This document shows, one piece after another, positions 8,124 to 16,983 of a stretch of DNA of 64,000 nucleotides. Position 1 is the first letter of the stretch, and each line of letters begins with the position of its first letter. The notes under the pieces were generated by a model. The model was not told where the DNA came from and did not search any database. It saw only the letters and a program-made list of their open reading frames with translations. Where the stretch lies: assembly GCA_021773645.1 (NCBI GenBank), contig JAJFJU010000003.1:55495-119494 (forward strand), read 5' to 3'. A program made the translations under genes and the position numbers. The DNA is from Gammaproteobacteria bacterium (GTDB taxonomy: Bacteria > Pseudomonadota > Gammaproteobacteria > HK1).

Positions 8124-9223
8124 GGCTTAACTTCCCGATTAAGGTTGCGAACCAGCTGTAGTGAGCCGGAGATATTCGGTAAGACGGGAGCCAGGATGGT
8201 CTTCTCCATATCCAGCAGATTTTCCAGCATGGTCGCTACTGTCGGGCTGGTGGTATTGAAGTATTGCTCTAACCAACTACTTGCCGAGCGCAGGCTGCTG
8301 GCAAAGCTTTGGCTATCTCGATCAAGTACCGCGAGGCGAGCACTTTGTAGTTGCAGGCGAATATTCTGGCGCAGGAACCAGGCTTCTTCGGGGGCTAACA
8401 GAGGGGTGCCCGCATGGTCTAGCCGATGGATGCTGACCAGTGAGCGCAGATCCCGCCCGATGGCCTGGAGTACGTTGCGCCAGCCAGCGGTCTCGGATCC
8501 GTTGGCTGTTACAGCAACGGGAGAAATCGTATCGGCACGAGTTGGGGTCGGGGCATCGGCTAGTGGCAACCTATCAATCTGGCTGGCCAATTCTGCCAAG
8601 CGGTGTGCTAGCCCTGTACGATCACTGCGTGGCAGGGTCTGCAGGCTAGCCAATTCCGCGGCAATGGCTTCGCGTAACGGGGTGTAGTCTGAGCTGCCGG
8701 CGCTGGAAAGCTTGTTATCCGCGGCCGTCAGCAGGCCCACCGTCTGCTCGATATCCGCGTTGACGCGCAGCCAATGATTGGCCGCTAGCAATAGTGATTC
8801 CACTTCTATCAGGGGTGAACTGATGGCATTGGCGCGGGCGGGGTTGCCGCGCAATTCCTGGATCAGCATCTCGGCTCGTTGCAGACGTTTATCAACCCCG
8901 CCGGCGCCAGACTGGGCTCGGGCCTCCGCTTCAGTCAGGCTGCTTTCAAGGCTTTTAAGCTGAGCGGCCACCCGGCTTTGGTTGTCCACCAGCGCCTGTT
9001 TTTCCTGCTCCAGCCACTGCCAGCCTAAATAGCCCGCACCACCTAGGCCGAGGCCTACAAGTAGCAGCAGGATAAATATGATAATTAACCAGGGAAATCG
9101 ACGGGCGTGTTTTTCGTGGGACTCCTGCTCGGCTTCCTCTACCTCTGCATCTGCGGCCACCCCCATGAGCGCCTCTTCAAGCTCCTGGTCTGCCTCTGTT
9201 GCCGGGTTTTCCGTCGCCATCAT
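8120..9223 (-). CDS. hemX: HemX-like membrane protein of the heme operon
   Basis: This is a 367-residue protein with an acidic cytoplasmic start, one membrane helix (FPWLIIIFILLLLVGLGLGG), a coiled-coil stretch (about residues 75-120) and a large C-terminal domain. HemX was once annotated as uroporphyrin-III methyltransferase but has no methyltransferase motifs; its function is uncertain. The start at 9223 is followed by a second ATG and preceded on the minus strand by a good AGGAAAGAGGAAT ribosome site. This makes it overlap hemD by 47 bases. A later ATG near 9166 would remove the overlap. Confidence 0.85.
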   Translation of the reverse strand: MMATENPATEADQELEEALMGVAADAEVEEAEQESHEKHARRFPWLIIIFILLLLVGLGLGGAGYLGWQWLEQEKQALVDNQSRVAAQLKSLESSLTEAEARAQSGAGGVDKRLQRAEMLIQELRGNPARANAISSPLIEVESLLLAANHWLRVNADIEQTVGLLTAADNKLSSAGSSDYTPLREAIAAELASLQTLPRSDRTGLAHRLAELASQIDRLPLADAPTPTRADTISPVAVTANGSETAGWRNVLQAIGRDLRSLVSIHRLDHAGTPLLAPEEAWFLRQNIRLQLQSARLAVLDRDSQSFASSLRSASSWLEQYFNTTSPTVATMLENLLDMEKTILAPVLPNISGSLQLVRNLNREVKP

Positions 9224-10013
9224 GATTCCTCTTTCCTAGGTGCCATTTAATCAGGGCATCCACTACCGCATGGTTATCGGCTCGGGCAGCTAGCACGGGC
9301 TCGATGCTGGCCCCCAAAGTTTTCGCCAGTGCCGCAATGCGCTCGCTGACCACCACCAGCGGCGTACTCTGGAGTTGTGCCCGCCCCTTTTCACCGGCCA
9401 GATGGTAGAGGTTACGCAGGGCCTCACCGCTGTTAAGCACGGCCACATCTATTTTATCGGCGTTCCATGCCCGTAGCAGTACGCCGCTATCTGCCGATGG
9501 CCGAATTCGCCGGTATACCTCAGCGACTTCGACCTGAGCACCCCGGCTTTTCAGGGTTTCCATCAGCAGTGGCCGGCCGCCCTCTCCCCTGACGATAAGC
9601 ATACGTTTTCCGACGAGCGCGTCTACCTGCAGTTGCGGTAATTCCAGTAGTGCCTCGCTGGTATAGGCCTGCTCTGGTTGCAGTGCTGTTGGTAATCCGT
9701 GGCGGGCCAAGGCCCGGGCAGTTGCCGCTCCGATGGCCATGAGTGGGGCGGAGAAATGTTCGGCTGGAACCCGTTTCATGGCCCAGTCCACGGCATTGGC
9801 GCTGAGAAAGATAGTTGCGTCGGCGCGGGCGGCTTCCTGTAGTTGTTGGTGTGCCACGGCAGTATCCGCGGGCGCACTGATTTCAATGACTGGGAAGCGC
9901 AACACTTTGCCACCAGTCTGTTCCACACACTGAGCCAGCCCCTCGATCTGCCCACTTGGGCGGGTCAGGAGGACCCCAAGGCCAGCTAGGGGGAGCGATC
10001 TAGGTGCTGGCAT
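9177..10013 (-). CDS. hemD: Uroporphyrinogen-III synthase
   Basis: This 278-residue protein matches HemD, which closes and inverts ring D of hydroxymethylbilane to give uroporphyrinogen III. Sequence identity between HemD proteins is low, so the call rests on recognisable segments (GVLLTRPSGQ near the start, FLSANAVDWAM, LIVRGEGGRPLL, VAEVYRR, VVVSERIAALA) and on its place directly after hemC. It overlaps hemC by 14 bases and hemX by 47 bases. The last 15 or so residues are basic and Gly-rich and lie in the hemX overlap. Confidence 0.9.
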   Translation of the reverse strand: MPAPRSLPLAGLGVLLTRPSGQIEGLAQCVEQTGGKVLRFPVIEISAPADTAVAHQQLQEAARADATIFLSANAVDWAMKRVPAEHFSAPLMAIGAATARALARHGLPTALQPEQAYTSEALLELPQLQVDALVGKRMLIVRGEGGRPLLMETLKSRGAQVEVAEVYRRIRPSADSGVLLRAWNADKIDVAVLNSGEALRNLYHLAGEKGRAQLQSTPLVVVSERIAALAKTLGASIEPVLAARADNHAVVDALIKWHLGKRNHDGDGKPGNRGRPGA

Positions 10014-10932
10014 CCTGATGAAATTCTTTCAAGATCTCCCCGGCACCCTGAGCCAGCAGATTCTCGGCGAGTTGCGTGCCTAGGGTATTGGCGGTGGTTA
10101 CGCTGTCTCGCATTTTTGCCCGTAGCATTTGGCGGCCGTCGGGAGACCCCACCAAGCCGCGCAGGTATAGCCCGGCTGAAGTGAGCTCCGCGTAGCCCGC
10201 CACGGGTACGTGGCAGCCACCGCCAAGAGCGGCATTGAAATCACGTTCTACGCGGGTGCGCAGTGCACTATCCGGATCATTCAAGGGGGCAATCAGGGGT
10301 TCGATAAGTGCGTCCTGCTGGCGGCATTCGATGCCCAGTGCCCCCTGGGCAATGGCCGGGAGTACAACATCAGGATCAATGCGCTCACGGATGCGCTCTG
10401 CCATACCGAGGCGTACCAGACCCGCAGTGGCAAGGATCGCAGCCTCACATTCGCCAGCATCGAGTTTTGCCAGCCGGGTATTGACGTTGCCGCGTAGGGG
10501 AACGAGGCGCAGATCCGGGCGGGTGGCTAATAGCTGACAACCACGCCGCAGGCTGGAGGTACCTACCCGCGCGCCCTTGGGCAGCTCTGCGAGATTAGAA
10601 AATTCAGGTGACACAAAGGCATCCCGCGGATCCTCCCGCGGCAGGATGACTGCGATGTGAAGGCCGTCTGGCAGCGCTGTGGTGACGTCCTTCATTGAGT
10701 GCACGGCGATGTCGGCGCGGCCATCGAGTAGCGCCTGTTCCAGTTCCTTTACGAACAGGCCTTTACCGCCGATGTCGGCCAGCGGCTGATCCAGAAAGCG
10801 GTCGCCACTGGTGCTCATGGGTACCAGCTCGCACTGGAGATCGGGGTGTGCGGCGCTCAGATCACGGGCGACTTTTTCCGCCTGCCAGAGGGCGAGCGGG
10901 CTTTTGCGGGTGGCAATGCGAAGGGTTTTCAT
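10000..10932 (-). CDS. hemC: Hydroxymethylbilane synthase (porphobilinogen deaminase)
   Basis: This is a 310-residue cytoplasmic enzyme that joins four porphobilinogens into hydroxymethylbilane. The start MKTLRIATRKSPLALWQAEKV is diagnostic. Also visible are STSGDRFLDQPL, KDVTTALPDGL, the arginine-rich GTSSLRRGCQLL, and the cysteine that binds the dipyrromethane cofactor in ALGGGCHVPVAGYAEL. It is the first gene of the seven-gene minus-strand unit hemC to mgtE. Its promoter should lie in the 210-base gap shared with divergent gshB, but no clear sigma-70 pair stood out. Confidence 0.96.
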   Translation of the reverse strand: MKTLRIATRKSPLALWQAEKVARDLSAAHPDLQCELVPMSTSGDRFLDQPLADIGGKGLFVKELEQALLDGRADIAVHSMKDVTTALPDGLHIAVILPREDPRDAFVSPEFSNLAELPKGARVGTSSLRRGCQLLATRPDLRLVPLRGNVNTRLAKLDAGECEAAILATAGLVRLGMAERIRERIDPDVVLPAIAQGALGIECRQQDALIEPLIAPLNDPDSALRTRVERDFNAALGGGCHVPVAGYAELTSAGLYLRGLVGSPDGRQMLRAKMRDSVTTANTLGTQLAENLLAQGAGEILKEFHQDAST

Positions 10933-11007
10933 GGTGCGTCAGAGTAACTGCCACTGCGGCTAGCTGCCAGCCCGGAACGCTAAAAAAAATCGCCGGAATA
11001 TAGGGGG

Positions 11008-11064
11008 ATCAGCTGGTAGCCTGGATGAAGGGTGAGCGGAACCCGGGAAGCGGAGCCCGCTGAT
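11008..11064. repeat. Dispersed dyad repeat (GTAGCCTGGATGAAG type), copy 1
   Basis: The core GTAGCCTGGATGAAGGGTGA at 11016-11035 is followed by an imperfect reverse complement of CCTGGAT (CCCGGG at about 11043-11048). The whole lies between ATCAGC (11008-11013) and GCTGAT (11059-11064). The same core occurs at 52053. Sequences of this GTAGCCYGGATGAAGCG type are widespread short intergenic repeats in proteobacteria. It sits between divergent hemC and gshB. Confidence 0.7.
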
Positions 11065-11143
11065 ACGGTGTATGAGCTCTCCCCGGATAATTTATGCAAT
11101 GTTGCGGCATGACATCCCTGAGGAAAACCGCGAGAATTACGCG

Positions 11144-12100
11144 ATGACAATACGCTTGGGAATTGTAATGGACCCCATTGGTTCCATTAACGTTAAAAAG
11201 GACAGCAGCCTGGCGATGCTGCTGGCGGCTCAGAAGCTGGGCTGGGAGCTCTCGTATATGGAGATGGGCGATCTCTATCTGCAGGATGAGCAGGCGATGG
11301 CGCGTCAGCGGGCACTGGAAGTGCGTGATGATGCACAGGACTGGTATAGCTTGGGCCCGGAGAAAATGGGGGCGTTGGCGGATCTGGATGTGATCCTGAT
11401 GCGCAAGGATCCGCCCTTCGACATGGAATACATCTATATCACCTACCTGCTTGAGCGGGCCGAGGCGGCGGGTTGTCTGGTGGTCAATCGTCCGCGCGCG
11501 CTGCGCGACACCAATGAGAAACTGGCCACCACCGCCTTTCCCCAGTGTTGTACGCCGATGGTGGTGAGCCGCAAAAAATCCGACCATCTGGATTTTCTGG
11601 CCCACACGGGCGATGTGATTGTTAAACCCCTGGACGGCATGGGTGGGGCCTCGATCTTCCGTATTACTAAGGGCGATCCTAATACTCAGGTGATTCTGGA
11701 AACCCTGACCGATAACGAACAGCGTTTTATCATGTCGCAGCAGTTCATCCCGGAGATTCGTGATGGCGATAAACGCATTCTGCTCATTGACGGAGAGCCC
11801 GTTGATTATGCTTTGGCGCGCGTTCCGGCCAAGGGTGAAACCCGAGGTAATCTGGCGGCTGGTGGGCGTGGCGTGGGGGTAGCGCTGAGCGAGCGAGACC
11901 GCTGGATTTGCGCCGAGGTGGGGCCGAGCCTACGGGATCAGGGGCTGATGTTCGTCGGTCTTGATGTCATTGGTGATTACCTTACTGAGATCAATGTCAC
12001 CAGTCCTACTTGTATCCGTGAGCTTGATGCGCTTTACGGGCTGGATATTGGCCTCCAGTTGATGCAATCCATTGAGGCACGCCTGGCAAAGCGTGGTTAG
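11144..12100 (+). CDS. gshB: Glutathione synthetase
   Basis: This is a 318-residue ATP-grasp enzyme that joins gamma-glutamylcysteine and glycine to glutathione. It tracks E. coli GshB throughout: LGIVMDPIGSINVKKDSS, YMEMGDLY, LDVILMRKDPPFD, KPLDGMGGASIFR, the flexible loop ETRGNLAAGGRG and TEINVTSPTCIRE. The ATG at 11144 matches the family start; the frame opens earlier at 11072 but those 24 residues are not family-like. A MITE-like element follows directly and separates it from the tonB-family gene. Confidence 0.96.
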   Translation: MTIRLGIVMDPIGSINVKKDSSLAMLLAAQKLGWELSYMEMGDLYLQDEQAMARQRALEVRDDAQDWYSLGPEKMGALADLDVILMRKDPPFDMEYIYITYLLERAEAAGCLVVNRPRALRDTNEKLATTAFPQCCTPMVVSRKKSDHLDFLAHTGDVIVKPLDGMGGASIFRITKGDPNTQVILETLTDNEQRFIMSQQFIPEIRDGDKRILLIDGEPVDYALARVPAKGETRGNLAAGGRGVGVALSERDRWICAEVGPSLRDQGLMFVGLDVIGDYLTEINVTSPTCIRELDALYGLDIGLQLMQSIEARLAKRG

Positions 12101-12103
12101 TTT

Positions 12104-12266
12104 AGGAGCCCCTGATCTATTCATGAACTCGTATCTTGCGCCCAAAATGCTCATCTTCATCGTTGCCGCTCTTCGCAATAGCCAGCTGTTACGTGTGAGC
12201 AGCGTCTTAAAGCTGAGCATTTTGAATCACAATCTACCTCATCCAGAATAAATCAGAGGTTCCTTA
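12104..12266 (+). mobile_element. MITE-like element, copy 1 (upstream of tonB)
   Basis: This is a 163-base element bounded by imperfect terminal inverted repeats of about 18 bases. The left end reads AGGAGCCCCTGATCTATTC and the right end is the complement of AGGAACCTCTGATTTATTC. Its interior (for example CCCAAAATGCTCATCTTCAT and TTTTGAATCACAATCTAC) recurs at 50854-51015 and, inverted, at 61681-61840. It encodes no transposase. Compared with copy 2 it lacks one base just after AATAG, which breaks the short internal reading frame. The right end touches the GTG start of the next gene, and its AGAGG (12255-12259) is the only ribosome-site-like sequence there. No clear target-site duplication is visible. 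Confidence 0.85.
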
Positions 12267-13229
12267 GTGTCGCAGCTGACCGCCATTACCACCGCGGATC
12301 GCCTAAGCCTTACCTTGTTTCTCGCCGTGGTGGCGCATGCCATCATCGTGCTGGGGGTGGGTTTTGTGCCCGAGGACAAACCGCGGGCTCTGAATCAGAG
12401 CCTGGATATCGTGCTGGTTTCACGCAAGAGTGAGAAGGCCCCGGAGAGGGCGGACTTTCTGGCTCAGGCGAGTCAGGAAGGTGGTGGCGAACACACTGAG
12501 AAGAAGCACCCCGCGACGCCTTTGCCGAGCCCTGTGGTGGGCACCCGGGCGGTGGTGGTAGCTTCTGCACCGGTACCCACGGCGCTGGTTAAGCCCGGGC
12601 CGAAGCGCAGTAAACCGAGGCCAGCGAAGCGTAATGCTTCGCAGCCCAGGGCGGTACTGAGCGCCAGCAAAGCTAACCACAAGATTCAGCGTACCGAGCA
12701 GGCAAAAAAGCCCACCAAGAAACCGGCACCCAAACCCGTAGAAACAGCTTCCGAACAGACGGCACCCGTGGTGCAACGACGAGTGAGTGCGGACGCCTTG
12801 GTATCTCGCAGCATGGCGCTTGCGAGCCTCAGTGCAGAGCTCGATAAACGCTTGGCGGCCTACGCCAATCGGCCGCGACGGAAATGGATTACCTCGAAGA
12901 CGCGAGAATATAAATACGCCGCCTATATGGACGCCTGGCGCTCGAAGGTGGAGCGGGTTGGGAATCTTAATTACCCGGACGAGGCGCGGCGGCGCCAGCT
13001 CTCGGGGCATTTGCTGCTGGACGTTGCCCTCAAGCCCGATGGAGGGATCCATTCTATTAAGGTGCGCCGCTCTTCCGGTCAGCGCGTGCTGGACGACGCA
13101 GCGCTGCGTATCGTTCGTCTGGCTGCCCCCTTTGCCCCCTTCCCTGCCAATATCCGCAAGGAGACGGATATCCTCCACATCCAGCGCACCTGGCAATTTC
13201 TCAACAGCAACCGTTTATCAGCACGCTGA
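12267..13229 (+). CDS. TonB family protein (energy transducer)
   Basis: This is a 320-residue TonB-type protein. An N-terminal membrane helix (LSLTLFLAVVAHAIIVLGVGFV) is followed by a long Pro/Lys/Ala-rich linker to about residue 160. The C-terminal TonB domain contains VGNLNYPDEARRRQLSGHLLLDVALKPDGGIHSIKVRRSSG. Such proteins span the periplasm and pass proton-motive energy to outer-membrane receptors. In Pseudomonas the TonB-like gene at this place (between gshB and yqgE) is tonB3, linked to twitching motility. The GTG at 12267 is the first possible start and abuts the MITE, whose AGAGG lies 7 bases upstream. Confidence 0.9.
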   Translation: MSQLTAITTADRLSLTLFLAVVAHAIIVLGVGFVPEDKPRALNQSLDIVLVSRKSEKAPERADFLAQASQEGGGEHTEKKHPATPLPSPVVGTRAVVVASAPVPTALVKPGPKRSKPRPAKRNASQPRAVLSASKANHKIQRTEQAKKPTKKPAPKPVETASEQTAPVVQRRVSADALVSRSMALASLSAELDKRLAAYANRPRRKWITSKTREYKYAAYMDAWRSKVERVGNLNYPDEARRRQLSGHLLLDVALKPDGGIHSIKVRRSSGQRVLDDAALRIVRLAAPFAPFPANIRKETDILHIQRTWQFLNSNRLSAR

Positions 13230-13264
13230 TCAAGGCACCCGGTTCCGCGGTAAACTAATCGCTT

Positions 13265-13816
13265 ATGGAACTCCTCAATCACTTCCTTATCGCCATGCCT
13301 ACGCTGGCGGACCCCAATTTTTCTCGCACCGTGACCTATGTATGCGCACACAGCGAGGAAGGTGCCATGGGGATTGTCATCAATCGGCCGCTGGAGTTGC
13401 GGCTGGGGGAGATGCTGGGGCATCTGGATATCGAAGTCTGCGACCAGCGGGTGGCACAGATGCAGGTACTTCAGGGCGGTCCAGTGCAACAGGAGCGTGG
13501 TTTTGTACTGCATAGCCCGCCGGGAAAATGGGAGGCGGTGCTGGAAGTGGCGGATGGCATTGCCGTAGCCACCTCGCGGGATATTCTTGCGGCGCTGGCA
13601 GAAGGCGAAGGGCCAGAGCATTCAGCGGTCGCGCTGGGTTATGCCGGTTGGGGCGCAGGGCAGCTGGAACAGGAACTGGCAGACAACGCTTGGCTGAGTG
13701 GTCCAGCAGATTCTGCGATTATCTTTGGGATGTCTTTTGAGGAGCGCTGGGATGCCGCGGCCCGTTTGCTGGGGGTCAATCTAGAGCTGCTTTCCAGCGA
13801 GGTGGGTCACGCGTGA
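13265..13816 (+). CDS. YqgE/AlgH family protein
   Basis: This 183-residue protein belongs to the UPF0301 family. Typical segments are NHFLIAMPTLADPNFSRTVTYVCAHSEEGAMGIVINRPL near the start, VLQGGPVQQERGFVLH, and ALGYAGWGAGQLEQEL NAWL. AlgH was described as an alginate regulator in Pseudomonas, but the molecular function is not settled. It precedes ruvX with a 4-base overlap, the usual yqgE-yqgF order. Confidence 0.93.
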   Translation: MELLNHFLIAMPTLADPNFSRTVTYVCAHSEEGAMGIVINRPLELRLGEMLGHLDIEVCDQRVAQMQVLQGGPVQQERGFVLHSPPGKWEAVLEVADGIAVATSRDILAALAEGEGPEHSAVALGYAGWGAGQLEQELADNAWLSGPADSAIIFGMSFEERWDAAARLLGVNLELLSSEVGHA

Positions 13817-14220
13817 GTGTGGCAGTGGTACTCGGTTTTGACTACAGCACCAGCCGCATCGGCATTGCCGTGGGGCAGGCGCTTACCGCCACCGCCAGTC
13901 CGTTAGAAAGTGTGGCGGGCGATCATACGGGTGGCCCCGACTGGGACACTATCGCGGCTCTGATTAGCACCTGGAAGCCTGAAACCCTGGTGGTAGGGCT
14001 GCCGCTAAAAGAAGATGGCGGCGAGCAGGAGAACAGTCGCCGCGCCAGGCGCTTTCGCAATCAGTTGGAAGGCCGCTTTGGATTGCCGACACACATGATG
14101 GACGAACGATTTTCTACCCTTGAGGCACGTTCCCGCTTGGCCAGCGCGGGCAAGCAGGGTGCGGATGATAATCCCTTGGCGGCTACTATTATTCTTGAAA
14201 GCTGGTTTGCGGAAGCATGA
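13813..14220 (+). CDS. ruvX: Putative Holliday junction resolvase RuvX (YqgF)
   Basis: This is a 135-residue RNase H-fold protein. The acidic active-site residues are visible in [16 protein letters not shown], in [10 protein letters not shown] and in the DERFSTLEA segment followed by a late Asp ([13 protein letters not shown]). YqgF is proposed to resolve Holliday junctions or to process pre-16S rRNA. The GTG start overlaps the yqgE stop (GTGA) and its own stop overlaps pyrR (ATGA). Confidence 0.93.
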   Translation: MSVAVVLGFDYSTSRIGIAVGQALTATASPLESVAGDHTGGPDWDTIAALISTWKPETLVVGLPLKEDGGEQENSRRARRFRNQLEGRFGLPTHMMDERFSTLEARSRLASAGKQGADDNPLAATIILESWFAEA

Positions 14221-14723
14221 ATATAAACACTACAGAAACGACGGCATTGTTGAAATCCCTAGCAACGGAATTGGGGGGGCAGTTGAGTGCCTTGGCGCGT
14301 ACGGATCCGCTGATGATAGGCATCCACACTGGCGGTGTCTGGGTCGCTGAGCATTTGCACCGTGCACTGGAACTTGCCGAGCCGCTGGGTGTGCTCAACA
14401 TCAATTTTTACCGCGATGATTTCAGCCAGTCCGGCTTGCATCCCCAGGTCACGCCCTCGGATCTGCCCTTTTCCATCGATGGTCGTCATGTGGTGCTGGT
14501 GGATGACGTGTTGCATACCGGTCGCACCGTGCGCGCTGCGCTCAACGAGATTTTTGATTATGGTCGGCCGGCCAGTGTGTTGCTGGTAGCGCTGGTGGAC
14601 CGAGGCGATCGTGAGTTGCCGGTGCGGGCCGATGTGGTCGGGCGCAAGCTGAGTCTGACACCAGGGCAGCAAATTAAACTGTTGGGGCCTGGGTCCCTTC
14701 GCCTTGAATTTCAGGAGTGCTGA
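14217..14723 (+). CDS. pyrR: PyrR: pyrimidine operon regulator / uracil phosphoribosyltransferase
   Basis: This is a 168-residue type I phosphoribosyltransferase-fold protein. The PRPP-binding loop reads [20 protein letters not shown]-terminal [15 protein letters not shown] and [19 protein letters not shown] match PyrR. In Bacillus PyrR binds pyr mRNA; in pseudomonads PyrR is linked to pyrBC' regulation. No obvious attenuator hairpin is visible upstream because the gene overlaps ruvX. It shares one base with pyrB (TGATG). Confidence 0.93.
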   Translation: MNINTTETTALLKSLATELGGQLSALARTDPLMIGIHTGGVWVAEHLHRALELAEPLGVLNINFYRDDFSQSGLHPQVTPSDLPFSIDGRHVVLVDDVLHTGRTVRAALNEIFDYGRPASVLLVALVDRGDRELPVRADVVGRKLSLTPGQQIKLLGPGSLRLEFQEC

Positions 14724-15703
14724 TGGCCCGATCGCAATTTTGCCAGTTGGATGAATCCGGGCGCTTGCGTCATTTTCTCACCACTGAAGGGCTTTCCCGG
14801 GAGACCCTTACCGATATTCTGGATACGGCGGAATCCTTCGCCGCGGTGGGCAAGCGGGCGATCAAGAAGGTACCGCTATTACGTGGCAAAACCATCGTTA
14901 ACCTTTTTTTTGAGCCCAGTACGCGCACCCTGACCACCTTCGAACTGGCGGCGAAAAGGCTTTCTGCGGATGTCATGAACATCAACCTGCGGCGCTCTGC
15001 TACGGTCAAGGGCGAGAGCCTGCTGGACACCCTGCACACACTGGAGGCGATGCACTGCGACATGTTTGTGATTCGCCACGCTAGCAGTGGGGCGGCGCAC
15101 TTTATTGCCCGTAACGTGGCCCCGCATATCAGTGTCATGAATGGCGGCGATGGCCGCCACGCCCATCCCAGCCAGGCGCTTATCGACGTCTTTACCATCC
15201 GCCGTCACAAGCCGGATTTCACCAAATTGCGAGTTGCCATCGTCGGTGATATCGCCCATTCGCGGGTGGCGCGTTCGCAAATCAGCACCCTGCGGACGCT
15301 GGGGGTCAAGGAGGTTCGAGTGGTGGCTCCGCGGACTCTGCTGCCGCCAGTACCCGAGGCCTTGGGTGCGAAGGTGTATTTCTCTCTGGAGGAGGGGCTG
15401 CGCGATGTGGATGTAGTGATGATGCTGCGTCTGCAACAGGAGCGCATCCAGGGGCCACTGCTGCCCAGCCTGCACGAATATCAAGCCTGTTACGGTCTTA
15501 CCCAAAAGAGACTGGCGCTGGCCAAGGCGGATGCCATCGTGATGCACCCCGGGCCCCTTAACCGTGGCGTAGAGATTGATTCTGAGGTTGCCGATGGTCC
15601 GCAATCGGTCATTTTACAGCAGGTCAGCCACGGCATTGCCATACGTATGGCGGTGATGTCGATGATTCTTGGGCGTCGGGATAGCGCGGAGGTGTCGAAC
15701 TGA
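14723..15703 (+). CDS. pyrB: Aspartate carbamoyltransferase catalytic chain
   Basis: This is a 326-residue enzyme making carbamoyl-aspartate. The carbamoyl-phosphate loop reads [19 protein letters not shown]; the STRT core is kept, while the following Arg common in relatives is Leu. Also present are [31 protein letters not shown] and [13 protein letters not shown]. No pyrI regulatory chain is visible. The next gene encodes a dihydroorotase-like protein without catalytic residues. This is the Pseudomonas-type organisation, in which PyrB and PyrC' form a dodecamer. Confidence 0.95.
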   Translation: MARSQFCQLDESGRLRHFLTTEGLSRETLTDILDTAESFAAVGKRAIKKVPLLRGKTIVNLFFEPSTRTLTTFELAAKRLSADVMNINLRRSATVKGESLLDTLHTLEAMHCDMFVIRHASSGAAHFIARNVAPHISVMNGGDGRHAHPSQALIDVFTIRRHKPDFTKLRVAIVGDIAHSRVARSQISTLRTLGVKEVRVVAPRTLLPPVPEALGAKVYFSLEEGLRDVDVVMMLRLQQERIQGPLLPSLHEYQACYGLTQKRLALAKADAIVMHPGPLNRGVEIDSEVADGPQSVILQQVSHGIAIRMAVMSMILGRRDSAEVSN

Positions 15704-16983
15704 TGCGGACTTTGATTCGTGGCGGCCGGCTGGTGGACCCCGCCAACAGGGTTGATGAAATCACCGATCTATACATTGATGATGGCCGGGTTGTAGCCCT
15801 TGGCATGGCCCCCGATGGCGCTCGGGTGGAGCGGGAGATAGATGCCTCTGGGCTGGTCGTCTGCCCAGGACTGATTGATCTAAATGCCCGCCTGCGGGAG
15901 CCTGGGGCGGAACACAAGGCGACCATCGCCAGCGAGAGCCGAGCTGCCGCCAGCGCGGGTATTACCACCCTGTGTGTACCGCCGGATACTGAGCCGGTTG
16001 TGGATACCCAGGCGGTAGTGGAACTGATTCATCGGCGTGCCGAGGATGCCGGGATGGCGCGGGTGGAGGTGCTGGGTGCGCTCACCGTGGATCTAAAAGG
16101 CAAGCGTCTGGCCGAGATGGCGGCGCTGCAACGCGCCGGTTGTGTCGGGGTCAGTAATGGCCTACGTCCGGTGGCTAATACCGAGGTGATGCGTCGGGCC
16201 ATGGAGTACGCGAGTACCTTTGATCTCGTGGTCTTCTTGCATTGTGAGGATCCGTGGCTGGCGGTGGACCGTCAGATGCATGCCGGCTCCATCAGCGGCC
16301 GCTTGGGGATAGGCGGTATCCCGGAGACTGCGGAGACCGTGGCCGTGGCCCGGGACCTGCTATTGCTGGAGCAGACGGGGGTGCAGGGGCATTTTTGCCA
16401 TCTTTCCAGCACTCGGGCTGTGACCATGGTGGCTAAGGCGCGCACCCGGGGCCTAGCGGTTACCGCCGGGGTGAGTGCCCATCAGCTGCATCTCACCGAG
16501 GATGACGTTTCTGGTTTCGACAGCCAATGCCACGTGCGACCGCCGTTGCGTACCGCCGGTGATCTCAAGGGGCTACGTGCTGGGGTGCAAAGTGGTGTTA
16601 TTCAGGCCATCTGTTCGGCCCATCAGCCCCACGAAAAGGATGCCAAGCTGGAACCCTTTACCCTGACCGAGTCGGGCATTTCTGCGCTTGAGACCTTATT
16701 GCCCTTGGCGCTGGATCTGTACCATCAGGGCGGCATGGGGCTCTCTGAATTGCTTGCCACACTAACCAGCAATCCGGCGAAAATCATTGCTGTTGAGCGC
16801 GGCGCCCTAGGCATTGGCGCGGTAGCTGATGTCTGCATCTTCGACCCCGATGTGCGTTGGGTGCTGGAAGAAGACGCCATGCTTAGCCAAGGCAGCAATA
16901 CGCCATTCCTCGGAAAAACCTTGCGTGGCCGAGTGATGCACACCCTGCTTGGCGGTCAGGTCGTTCACACATGGGAGCCTTAG
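15703..16983 (+). CDS. Catalytically inactive dihydroorotase-like protein (PyrC')
   Basis: This 426-residue amidohydrolase-fold protein aligns with type I dihydroorotase but lacks key metal ligands. The first motif reads PGLIDLNARLREPG, with Asn61 and Arg63 where the HxH ligands should be. The late catalytic Asp is replaced by Ala306 in ICSAHQPH. Other segments (FLHCEDPWLA, GHFCHLSSTRAV) are kept. In Pseudomonas the corresponding PyrC' is inactive and is needed to assemble active aspartate carbamoyltransferase. It starts on the last base of pyrB. A true dihydroorotase must be encoded elsewhere. The structural role is inferred from the family. Confidence 0.92.
   Translation: MRTLIRGGRLVDPANRVDEITDLYIDDGRVVALGMAPDGARVEREIDASGLVVCPGLIDLNARLREPGAEHKATIASESRAAASAGITTLCVPPDTEPVVDTQAVVELIHRRAEDAGMARVEVLGALTVDLKGKRLAEMAALQRAGCVGVSNGLRPVANTEVMRRAMEYASTFDLVVFLHCEDPWLAVDRQMHAGSISGRLGIGGIPETAETVAVARDLLLLEQTGVQGHFCHLSSTRAVTMVAKARTRGLAVTAGVSAHQLHLTEDDVSGFDSQCHVRPPLRTAGDLKGLRAGVQSGVIQAICSAHQPHEKDAKLEPFTLTESGISALETLLPLALDLYHQGGMGLSELLATLTSNPAKIIAVERGALGIGAVADVCIFDPDVRWVLEEDAMLSQGSNTPFLGKTLRGRVMHTLLGGQVVHTWEP

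Noticed and set aside
11072..11143. Longer gshB start at 11072
   Set aside because: The 24 extra residues do not resemble GshB. ATG 11144 gives the conserved MTIRLGIVMDP start.
12420..13196. A 258-codon minus-strand frame opposite the tonB-family gene
   Set aside because: It has low-complexity composition mirroring the Pro/Lys-rich linker, and the plus-strand gene has recognisable TonB features.
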